Source: Bacteroidota bacterium (GTDB lineage: Bacteria; Bacteroidota; Bacteroidia; Flavobacteriales; Weeksellaceae). Taken from it: a stretch of DNA of 35,516 bases. Shown one piece after another: positions 21,726 to 29,009 of this stretch; within the stretch, counting starts at the first letter, position 1, and each line of letters opens with the position of its first letter. The translations under genes and the position numbers were made by a program. Location: NCBI GenBank assembly GCA_023386965.1, contig JAEWIR010000029.1, positions 1-35,516 of the forward strand. Reading direction: 5' to 3'. Below the pieces are notes generated by a model. It had not been told where the DNA came from, did no database searches, and was given only the letters and a program-made list of their open reading frames with translations.

Positions 21726-23840
21726 ATGAAAATTAAAGCTGTTATACAGTCTGCCGTCGTAGTATTCCTGGCTTCGTGCACCACTCAACAAATGAATAAC
21801 CCCCTTAAATATCCTGATACCAAAAAGGTTTCACATACAGACAGCTATTTCGGAACGGAAGTGGCCGATCCCTACCGTTGGCTGGAAGACGACCGTGCCG
21901 AAGATACCAAAGATTGGGTACAGCGCGAAGTAAAGTTCACTCAGGACTATCTTTCAAAAATCGGTTTTAGAGAGCAAATCCGCACGCAATTGAAGGACCT
22001 CTGGAACTACGAGAAAATCGGCGCTCCGTTTAAAGAAGGAAATTACACCTATTTTTATAAGAATGACGGCCTTCAGGCGCAATCGGTACTTTACCGTACA
22101 GACCGCACCGGTAAAACTGAAGTCTTTCTGGATCCAAATAAGTTTTCGGAAAAGGGAACCACTTCCCTGGCAGGTGTTTCCTTTAACAAGAAAGGAAACC
22201 TGGTAGCCTATTCCATATCGGAAGGGGGAAGTGACTGGAACAAAATCATCATCATGAACGCCATCACCAAAGAGATCATTGATGAAACTATTGTTGATGT
22301 TAAATTTTCCGGTGCCAGCTGGCTGGGTGATGAGGGATTCTTTTACTCAAGTTACGATAAACCGAAAGGCAGCGAACTTTCTGCCCAGACCGACACTCAT
22401 AAAGTGTACTTTCATAAACTTGGAACCAGGCAAAGTGCGGATCAGCTGGTTATTGGCGGGCCGTCCTTTAAAAGAAGATATATGGGTGTCGGGGTTTCCG
22501 ATGACGGGCGTTTTCAGGTTCTGAGCGCTTCAGAAGCTACGAACGGTAACGAGCTTTATATCAAAGATCCGAAAAAACATAAGGATTTTGTCGCTGTACA
22601 GAAAGGCTACGACTACAATACGGACTTCATAGACTCCAAAGGTGACTGGATCTATGCCCTTACGGATAAAAACGCACCGAACATGCGGCTTGTGAAGTTC
22701 CATATAGACAAACCGGACGTGTGGACGGATGTAATTCCTGAATCCGACAATGTGCTGAGTGTCTCCACCGGTGCTGGTTATATTTTTGCGCGCTATATGA
22801 AGGATGCGGTTACGTCTGTAAAGCAGTTTGATTATGACGGAAAACTGATCCGGACCGTAGAGTTGCCTGGAATTGGTACCGCAGCAGGATTTGGCGGGAA
22901 GGATGAAGCTGCTGAAGTTTATTATTCCTTCACCAACTACATTACTCCCGGAACCATTTACAAATTCGATCCGAAAAGCGGAAAGTCGGAAGTGTATCAG
23001 AAGCCAAATGTGAAATTTAATCCGGCGGATTATGTCTCGGAGCAGGTATTTTATACAAGTAAGGACGGCACGCGTATACCGATGATGATCAATTACCGTA
23101 AAGGCACTAAGCTTGATGGTAAAAATCCGACCATTTTATATTCCTACGGAGGTTTTAACATCAGCCTGCAGCCGGCTTTCTCTGTGGTAAATGCAGTTTG
23201 GATGGATAACGGCGGTATCTACGCGGTTCCCAATATCCGTGGTGGCGGCGAATATGGTAAGAAATGGCACGATGCAGGAACCAAGCTTCAGAAGAAAAAT
23301 GTGTTTGATGACTTCATCGCTGCAGGCGAATATCTTCAGCAGAAAGGCTACACATCGCCGGAATATATGGCTCTGTCCGGAAGGTCCAACGGTGGTCTGC
23401 TTGTTGGCGCTGTAATGACCATGCGTCCGGATCTGGCCAAAGTAACCTTCCCGGGGGTTGGTGTGCTGGACATGCTGAGGTATAACAAATTTACCGCAGG
23501 CGCAGGCTGGAGCTACGATTACGGTACTGCCGAAGACTCCAGAGAGATGTTTGAGTATCTGAAGTCCTACTCACCGGTACATAATGTAAGAAAAGGAGTT
23601 TGCTATCCTTCCACAATGATCATTACAAGCGACCATGATGATAGGGTAGTTCCTGCACATTCCTTTAAATTTGGAGCGGAACTTCAGGAAAAACAGTCCT
23701 GCGCGAATCCTGTTTTGGTACGTATCGAGGTCAATGCCGGTCATGGTGCCGGCCGGAGTACGGATCAGGTGATTGCTGAGAATACCGACCTCTTGAGTTT
23801 TGCCCTTTATGAAATGGGTTTCCGCGAAATAAATAAGTAA
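21726..23840 (+). CDS. Prolyl oligopeptidase, S9A family lipoprotein
   Basis: A 704-residue serine peptidase that cuts after proline in short peptides. The start is at 21726, where the sequence opens with a lipoprotein signal (hydrophobic stretch then LASC, C18), placing it on a membrane facing the periplasm. The N-terminal beta-propeller follows VADPYRWLEDDRAEDT (about 46-61). The alpha/beta-hydrolase catalytic residues are S554 (GRSNGGLL), Asp in SDHDDRVVP (638 or 639) and H673 (NAGHGAGRS). The length fits the family. The frame extends upstream to 21417, but that part overlaps a convincing minus-strand gene. It has a -7 box just upstream and a strong terminator downstream. Confidence 0.94.
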   Translation: MKIKAVIQSAVVVFLASCTTQQMNNPLKYPDTKKVSHTDSYFGTEVADPYRWLEDDRAEDTKDWVQREVKFTQDYLSKIGFREQIRTQLKDLWNYEKIGAPFKEGNYTYFYKNDGLQAQSVLYRTDRTGKTEVFLDPNKFSEKGTTSLAGVSFNKKGNLVAYSISEGGSDWNKIIIMNAITKEIIDETIVDVKFSGASWLGDEGFFYSSYDKPKGSELSAQTDTHKVYFHKLGTRQSADQLVIGGPSFKRRYMGVGVSDDGRFQVLSASEATNGNELYIKDPKKHKDFVAVQKGYDYNTDFIDSKGDWIYALTDKNAPNMRLVKFHIDKPDVWTDVIPESDNVLSVSTGAGYIFARYMKDAVTSVKQFDYDGKLIRTVELPGIGTAAGFGGKDEAAEVYYSFTNYITPGTIYKFDPKSGKSEVYQKPNVKFNPADYVSEQVFYTSKDGTRIPMMINYRKGTKLDGKNPTILYSYGGFNISLQPAFSVVNAVWMDNGGIYAVPNIRGGGEYGKKWHDAGTKLQKKNVFDDFIAAGEYLQQKGYTSPEYMALSGRSNGGLLVGAVMTMRPDLAKVTFPGVGVLDMLRYNKFTAGAGWSYDYGTAEDSREMFEYLKSYSPVHNVRKGVCYPSTMIITSDHDDRVVPAHSFKFGAELQEKQSCANPVLVRIEVNAGHGAGRSTDQVIAENTDLLSFALYEMGFREINK

Positions 23841-23844
23841 AAAT

Positions 23845-23875
23845 AATAGGCTTCCGGCGTGGAAGCCTATTTTAT
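23845..23875. terminator. Bidirectional terminator
   Basis: AATAGGCTTCC and GGAAGCCTATT make a perfect 11-bp stem with a 5-nt loop, flanked by T-rich sequence on the plus side and A-rich sequence on the other. It serves the peptidase gene and, in the other direction, the convergent sulfur operon. Confidence 0.88.
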
Positions 23876-23888
23876 TAAGTTCGTTAGG

Positions 23889-24122
23889 TTAACCTCTCAA
23901 CCTTTTTTTAATTGGGACCAGAAGTTCTGTAAGTCCGTTCAGTTTTATCTCATAAATCGTCGAAAGTTGCATTCCCAACTTTCCTGGTGGCATTCCCTGG
24001 CCCTGAAACCATTCCAGATAGGAAATGGGCAAATCGGCGATGGTGACGCCTTTGTATTTGCCAAAGGGCATCTTTTCCGTACATATCTCTACCAGGATCT
24101 GTGGATTCAGTCCGTCTGTCAT
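23889..24122 (-). CDS. DUF3820 family protein
   Basis: A 77-residue soluble protein. KMPFGKYKGVTIADLPISYL (17-36) and the later GKLGMQLSTIYEIKLNGL are the DUF3820 signatures. The family is small and widespread, with a fold related to putative quorum-sensing-regulated proteins; no biochemical function is known to me. It is the last gene of a compact minus-strand operon and overlaps the cupin gene by 4 bp (ATGA), so it is translationally coupled. The bidirectional terminator at 23845 closes the transcript. Confidence 0.88.
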   Translation of the reverse strand: MTDGLNPQILVEICTEKMPFGKYKGVTIADLPISYLEWFQGQGMPPGKLGMQLSTIYEIKLNGLTELLVPIKKRLRG

Positions 24123-24433
24123 TCGCTGTCGGGATTGAGTTCCTTTGTAATCAGGAAAAGGTTTTTCTCCATCATCCCCTGTACACTGTGTTCCACATCC
24201 ACAGGTATCTCATAAACGTCAAGTTCCTGAAGGTCCAGCTGCAGGTCCGGCAGATTAAATTTTAAAGCTCCCTTCAGGACCACTAGTGTGGCGGGAACAG
24301 AGGTGGTATGTTTTTTAAGGACGGTTCCCTGTCCCAGAGCCACTGCGAACTGCTGGATGTGATCTGTTTTCTTGATCTGGAAGACAGAAGGCTTGTGCAG
24401 CAGGAAATCGGTGTATTTTAAGATATTCATCAC
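24119..24433 (-). CDS. Small cupin-like protein
   Basis: A 104-residue protein with a single beta-sandwich pattern: QFAVALGQGTVLKKHTT (about 28-44), PATLVVLKGALKFNL (about 47-61), then YEIPVDVEHSVQGM (about 74-87). The glycine-rich turn and the VEHSV histidine near residue 82 suit a cupin, but only two possible metal histidines (H42, H82) are visible, so metal binding is uncertain. It starts 3 bp after the metallo-beta-lactamase/rhodanese gene and overlaps DUF3820. Two ATGs in tandem make the start ambiguous by one codon. A role in small-molecule sensing or sulfur handling is guesswork from context. Confidence 0.75.
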   Translation of the reverse strand: MMNILKYTDFLLHKPSVFQIKKTDHIQQFAVALGQGTVLKKHTTSVPATLVVLKGALKFNLPDLQLDLQELDVYEIPVDVEHSVQGMMEKNLFLITKELNPDSE

Positions 24434-24436
24434 TTT

Positions 24437-25849
24437 TTATTTTAAGGTCTTGCTTTGGCAGACAAAATTAGAAGTCGGTATGGAGGTTTTCTTTATCCCG
24501 TTAAAACCGCCTGCTATTTCGGTAAAATTGCGTATTCCCCGGGAATTCAGGATGCTGGCTGCAATCATGCTTCGGTAACCACCGGCACAGTGCAGGAAGA
24601 AATGACCCTCCTCTTCGGCGAGGCTACCAGCCCATCCGGCAATTCCATCCAGAGGTGCATTATATGCATCTTCAATGTGTTCTGCCGCAAATTCGGCTTC
24701 CTTACGTACATCAATCACTTTCGCATCCTTTGAAAACCGCCCGGCAAATTCCTCCGGAGTAATACGGTTCACACTATCGGTCTCCAGTCCCTCAGCTTTC
24801 CATTTTTCAAAACCTCCTTGCAGATAACCGATTACTTTGTCGAATCCGACACGTGACAGCCGCGTGATTGCCTCTTCCTCAGTGCCGGGCTCACACACCA
24901 GGGCAATAGCCTGCTTTACATCAACGATCATTGCACCTACCCATGGCGCAAAATCTCCTTTCAGGCCGATATTGACTGAGTTGGGTACAAAACCCTGATG
25001 AAAATCGGCCGCGCTTCTGGTATCCAGAATAAGGGCTCCCGTCTGTTCCACAACAGATTCAAAATCCTGCGGTGCAATGGGTTTCATACCATTGTTCATC
25101 ACTTCTTCAAAACTTTCATATCCGCCTTTATTCATGGCTACGTTCATTCCGAAGTATTTCGGCGGGGCAGGAAGTCCGTCCAGGACCGCCTCAATAAAGG
25201 ATTCCCGGTCAGGCTGCAGCAGGGCATAGTTGCTTCTTCTCTGATTTCCGAGCGTGTCCACAGTTTCCTTCTGCATATTCTTGCCGCACGCAGAACCCGC
25301 ACCATGAGCTGGATAAACCGTGATCTCATCCGGCAGCGGAAGTATTTTGCTTTGAAGGCTGTCGTACAGCATCCCGGCCAGTTCCTCCTGAGTCATGTTG
25401 GCGGACTTCTGTGCAAGGTCCGGCCTTCCAACATCGCCTAAAAAAAGAGTGTCGCCGGAAAATATGGCGTGCTCACTGCCTTTTTCGTCAAGCAGTAGGT
25501 AGGTCGTGCTTTCAAGCGTGTGCCCTGGAGTGTGGAGGGCTTTTATCTGAATATCGCCGATGTTGAAAATTTCACCGTCTTCCGCAATGATGGTTTCAAA
25601 CTCCGCCTCGGCATTAGGTCCGAAAATAATGGGAGCGCCGGTCTTTCTGCTCAGGTCCAGATGTCCGGAAACAAAATCGGCGTGGAAGTGGGTTTCAAAA
25701 ATGTATTTCAATGTAACCCCGTCTTTTTCCAGACGGTCCAGGTAGGGCTGCACTTCGCGCAATGGATCTATTATCGCGGCTTCCTTGCCGGAAACAATAT
25801 AATATGCTCCCTGTGCCAGGCATCCTGTATATATCTGTTCTATCTTCAT
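24437..25849 (-). CDS. Metallo-beta-lactamase/double rhodanese protein (persulfide dioxygenase-like)
   Basis: A 470-residue cytoplasmic fusion. The N-terminal half is an ETHE1/glyoxalase II-like metal hydrolase fold with ligands H54 and H56 (THFHAD), H110 (TPGH), D133 (SGDTLF) and H182 (YPAHG), plus GRPD. Two rhodanese domains follow. The first (about 260-350) has C319 in a CEPGTEE loop lacking the usual CxxGxR arginine. The second (about 365-455) has C421 in CAGGYR, a full active loop. ETHE1-like domains oxidise persulfide to sulfite, and rhodaneses carry sulfane sulfur. I start at 25849, since the extra 20 residues upstream are basic and unaligned. The TauE-type permease lies upstream in the same operon. 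Confidence 0.92.
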   Translation of the reverse strand: MKIEQIYTGCLAQGAYYIVSGKEAAIIDPLREVQPYLDRLEKDGVTLKYIFETHFHADFVSGHLDLSRKTGAPIIFGPNAEAEFETIIAEDGEIFNIGDIQIKALHTPGHTLESTTYLLLDEKGSEHAIFSGDTLFLGDVGRPDLAQKSANMTQEELAGMLYDSLQSKILPLPDEITVYPAHGAGSACGKNMQKETVDTLGNQRRSNYALLQPDRESFIEAVLDGLPAPPKYFGMNVAMNKGGYESFEEVMNNGMKPIAPQDFESVVEQTGALILDTRSAADFHQGFVPNSVNIGLKGDFAPWVGAMIVDVKQAIALVCEPGTEEEAITRLSRVGFDKVIGYLQGGFEKWKAEGLETDSVNRITPEEFAGRFSKDAKVIDVRKEAEFAAEHIEDAYNAPLDGIAGWAGSLAEEEGHFFLHCAGGYRSMIAASILNSRGIRNFTEIAGGFNGIKKTSIPTSNFVCQSKTLK

Positions 25850-25928
25850 TTTTTTATAAATTGATGGTTGCAAATTTCGGTGTTTTAGTTTTATATGTTT
25901 CCGCCTCACCAGATGTGCTTACTTTTTA

Positions 25929-26729
25929 TCATACAATCTGCTTCAGAAAAAGTTCATTCAGGATGATGAAGACCGCCATCGCCAGGACAAACCAGCCGAA
26001 CAGCGGCCGGAGTTTACGGCCTTCAATGCGTTTCGCCAGCTGAACTCCTATAAGAATTCCCAACACGGACAGTGCACTGAAAAAGAGCAGAAAAGGCCAG
26101 TCAACATCCACTTTATCCAGCGATGATACGAAGCCAATCATTGAATTGATTGCGATGATGAAAAGTGAAGTCGCAACTGCCTGTTTCATAGACACGCCCA
26201 GAAGCATGACCAGGGCCGGCACAATCAGAAATCCCCCGCCTGCACCTATGAATCCGGTAATGATTCCTACCAGCAGCCCCTGTGAGATAAGCAGGGTGTA
26301 ATTTACATCTTCTGATTTCCTGATGCGCTGCCGGTCTGTTTTGCTGATCATTTTAAAGGCTGAAATCAGCATCAGTAACGCGAAGAGTACCAGGATGAAC
26401 ATCTCTTTTGTAATGGTGATGCCCCAGCGGTTTATGATAAATGGCGGCAGATGCGGAAGTACCACGCGCCGGGAGAAAAGAATCCCCAGGACGGAAGGCA
26501 GACCAAACATAAATGCGGTCTTAAAATTGATGCTGCCCTGTCTGAGGAAACCCACAGAACCTGCTGAACTGGTGACTCCTACAACAAAAAGCGACAGCGT
26601 AGTGGCTGTTATGGCGTCGATCTTAAAGATATACGCAAAAACAGGCACGCTCAGAATGCTTCCGCCACCGCCTATGAGGCCCATAACGAGCCCAATAACG
26701 ATTGCAAAGAAATACCCCAGAACGTGCAT
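25929..26729 (-). CDS. TauE/SafE family sulfite exporter-like permease
   Basis: A 266-residue inner-membrane protein with about eight helices in two similar halves. Each half begins with a glycine-rich motif: GLIGGGGSILSVPVF (about 18-32) and GFIGAGGGFLIVPAL (about 160-174). These are the family signature. Members export sulfite, sulfoacetate or other organosulfur anions. It is the first gene of the operon with the persulfide dioxygenase-like protein, which would make sulfite, so sulfite or thiosulfate export is a reasonable inference. The gap of 79 bp to the next gene may hold a second weak promoter. Confidence 0.9.
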   Translation of the reverse strand: MHVLGYFFAIVIGLVMGLIGGGGSILSVPVFAYIFKIDAITATTLSLFVVGVTSSAGSVGFLRQGSINFKTAFMFGLPSVLGILFSRRVVLPHLPPFIINRWGITITKEMFILVLFALLMLISAFKMISKTDRQRIRKSEDVNYTLLISQGLLVGIITGFIGAGGGFLIVPALVMLLGVSMKQAVATSLFIIAINSMIGFVSSLDKVDVDWPFLLFFSALSVLGILIGVQLAKRIEGRKLRPLFGWFVLAMAVFIILNELFLKQIV

Positions 26730-26764
26730 GATGATAATTTTTAATGTTTTTCTGTAATTTGGAA

Positions 26765-27208
26765 TTAGGAGATGCCGATTATTTCAAGGGTGCGGTCACC
26801 CATCTGAAGGGAGTCACCCTGCTTTTTTCCTCTTATTTTAGCGTAGATAGGTGCTTCCGGAGAGATGCAGTAAACATCTTTATCATTATACTTAAATGCA
26901 GGTAAGGCTACGCCCAGGAAAAAATAGTTGTTTTCAGTTTCAACCAATGCTCCATGTTCGGCCACAGCATAATTCTTATCTTTTTCACCAAGTACAAAGT
27001 TCAGGTCAGCCTTTTCTTTACTGAGCATCTTCTCAAATCTCAACTGCATGTCTTTTGCTTCAGTTTGACGGGCATAATCGTCGGGGTCAGAAGTATCGTC
27101 CTCATCCTTATCCGATTCTTTCTTATACAGGTTTACAGAATTTTGCAGGTTCGAAATCACCTTGTACTGCTCTTCCAGAATTCTGGAGAGTATCTCTTCT
27201 CTTTTCAT
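26765..27208 (-). CDS. GreA/GreB-like protein
   Basis: A 147-residue protein with an N-terminal helical coiled-coil part (about 1-70, QYKVISNLQNSVNLYKKE) interrupted by an acidic segment (ESDKDEDDTSDPDD). A C-terminal small beta domain ends SPEAPIYAKIRGKKQGDSLQ, which matches the GreA C-terminal motif (SPxSPLGxALxGKKxGD). Gre factors rescue backtracked RNA polymerase. Divergence from true GreA is large and the hairpin is shortened, so a distinct RNA-polymerase-binding role is possible. It has a -7 box 23 bp upstream and shares no operon. Confidence 0.72.
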   Translation of the reverse strand: MKREEILSRILEEQYKVISNLQNSVNLYKKESDKDEDDTSDPDDYARQTEAKDMQLRFEKMLSKEKADLNFVLGEKDKNYAVAEHGALVETENNYFFLGVALPAFKYNDKDVYCISPEAPIYAKIRGKKQGDSLQMGDRTLEIIGIS

Positions 27209-27230
27209 TACTCTTGGTTTATAAATGTAC

Positions 27231-27238
27231 CAAATATA
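27231..27238 (-). promoter_or_regulatory. -7 element of the Gre-like gene
   Basis: Reads TATATTTG on the minus strand, a full -7 match, 23 bp before the start codon. The -33 box is not clear. Confidence 0.5.
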
Positions 27239-27460
27239 GGGAAATAAAAGATCTTTAATAACTAATAGGTCACCATAAAAATGACCTTATTTAAACATTT
27301 TATCAGGTTTTTTTGTAAATAGATTTTCATGCACACCTTTTGCGGATTATTTGTCTTTTAAGCGTTGTTCCATATTAAACACATTGCGCCGGCTCTGCAC
27401 GGCACAGCATTTTAAATTTCATTCAAAAAAAATTACCTTTAACAATTCAATTCACAAACT
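27239..27460. other. Divergent intergenic region with two hairpins
   Basis: No gene is seen. There is a 9-10-bp stem at 27264-27291 (GGTCA/TGACC core, one bulge) and a second at 27385-27406 (TGCGCCG/CGGCACA, one mismatch). Neither is followed by a T run, so they may be operators or leader structure for the HerA-like gene. Confidence 0.35.
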
Positions 27461-28984
27461 ATGGATAACCGGGCAAAATTTATACAGGACCTTAATGCGC
27501 GCTATGTACCCAAAGGAGAACATATTATCCTGGGAAAAGGGATGCTGGATGGCGAAGTGGTAAAAGAAGTGGATGTAATGCTGCCTCTGAAGACCATTAA
27601 CCGCCACGGACTTATAGCCGGTGCTACAGGCACAGGTAAAACCAAGACGGTACAGGTGTTCGCCGAGCAGCTTTCACATGCCGGAATCCCGTCACTTGTA
27701 CTCGATATTAAAGGTGATTTTTCAGGGATTTCCCGCGCCGGCGAGAGAAATGCCATAATAGAAGAGCGTTATGCCAAGACAGGACTTAGCTGGAATGCGC
27801 AGGATTTTCCCGTAGAACTGATGACCATTTCCGGCGAGCAGGGAGTGAAGCTACGGGCCACGGTTACGGAGTTCGGACCCCTGCTGCTTTCAAAAATACT
27901 GGACCTCAATGAAACCCAAACGGGTATTATGTCCATCGTTTTTAAGTACTGTGATGATAAAGGCCTGCCTTTAATTGATCTTGAAGACCTTAAGAAGGTG
28001 CTCAAATATGTAACTGATACGCCTCAGGGTAAGGCCGATATTTCCAATAACTACGGTTCAGTTTCTTCGGCCTCGTTAGGTGCAATCCTGCGGTCCATTG
28101 TTGCCATGGAGCAGCAGGGTGCGGCAGAGTTTTTTGGCGAACCGAGTTTTGATGTAGAGGATTTGCTGCATAAAAAGAATGGTAAAGGGGTAGTAAATAT
28201 CCTGCGTGTGGGAAACATCCAAAGCCAGCCCCAGCTTTTTTCTACCTTTATGCTGTCGCTTTTTGCCGAGATTTATTTAACTTTTCCTGAAGAAGGGGAT
28301 ACCGGCAAACCCAAACTGGTTCTGTTTATAGACGAAGCACATTTAATTTTTAAAGAGGCTTCCAAAACCCTGCTGAACCAGATTGAAACCATGGTGAAAC
28401 TGATTCGTTCAAAAGGAGTAGGAATATACTTTATAACCCAGATTCCTGGCGATGTGCCGGAAAACGTCCTTAGCCAGCTTGGTCTTAAAATCCAGCATGC
28501 CCTGCGCGGTTTCACGGCCAAGGACCGAAAGGAAATAAATAAGGCGGTGGAAAACTATCCCATTACCGAATTTTATGATGCCGGCCAGCTTATTCAGAAT
28601 CTGGGTATTGGCGAGGCTTTTGTTACAGCACTGGACGAAAAAGGGATTCCTACTCCTTTGGTTCATACCTATCTGATCTCGCCGGAAAGCCGCATGGATG
28701 TTCTGACAGATGCTGAGGTTGCTGAACTGACCTCCCGCTCGGCTTTGGTGGCCAAATATGAGCAGTCCGTAAACAAAGATTCGGCATACGAAATGCTTAC
28801 CTCGAGGATGGAGCAGGCAGTAGCAGAAGCCGTGCCGGGGCAGAAGACAAAGCCGGTGAAGGAACAGCCGGGAATGTTTGAAACCGTAATGAAATCAAGT
28901 GCCGGCCGAACGTTTACCAATACGCTGATGCGCGAAGGTGCAAAAGCGATTCTGGGCATGTTCGGACTGAAACGAAGAAGATAA
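27461..28984 (+). CDS. HerA-like ATPase (DUF853)
   Basis: A 507-residue P-loop ATPase. Walker A is GATGTGKT (54-61). Walker B is LVLFIDEAHLIF (about 289-300), and an arginine-bearing segment, LIRSKGVGIYFITQIPGDVP, follows. The C-terminal region ends in basic residues (FGLKRRR). DUF853 proteins belong to the HerA/FtsK superfamily of hexameric DNA translocases, but their own role is not settled; no NurA nuclease gene is adjacent. Two hairpins lie in its leader. The kelch-protein gene begins 25 bp after its stop on the same strand, so they may be cotranscribed, though they are unrelated in function. Confidence 0.9.
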   Translation: MDNRAKFIQDLNARYVPKGEHIILGKGMLDGEVVKEVDVMLPLKTINRHGLIAGATGTGKTKTVQVFAEQLSHAGIPSLVLDIKGDFSGISRAGERNAIIEERYAKTGLSWNAQDFPVELMTISGEQGVKLRATVTEFGPLLLSKILDLNETQTGIMSIVFKYCDDKGLPLIDLEDLKKVLKYVTDTPQGKADISNNYGSVSSASLGAILRSIVAMEQQGAAEFFGEPSFDVEDLLHKKNGKGVVNILRVGNIQSQPQLFSTFMLSLFAEIYLTFPEEGDTGKPKLVLFIDEAHLIFKEASKTLLNQIETMVKLIRSKGVGIYFITQIPGDVPENVLSQLGLKIQHALRGFTAKDRKEINKAVENYPITEFYDAGQLIQNLGIGEAFVTALDEKGIPTPLVHTYLISPESRMDVLTDAEVAELTSRSALVAKYEQSVNKDSAYEMLTSRMEQAVAEAVPGQKTKPVKEQPGMFETVMKSSAGRTFTNTLMREGAKAILGMFGLKRRR

Positions 28985-29009
28985 ACACAATAAACTTGAA
29001 AATCATTAT

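Noticed and set aside
27461..28984. HerA-NurA-type defence or repair operon
   Set aside because: No NurA, Sir2 or other effector gene adjoins the ATPase; the neighbours are a Gre-like gene and a secreted kelch protein.
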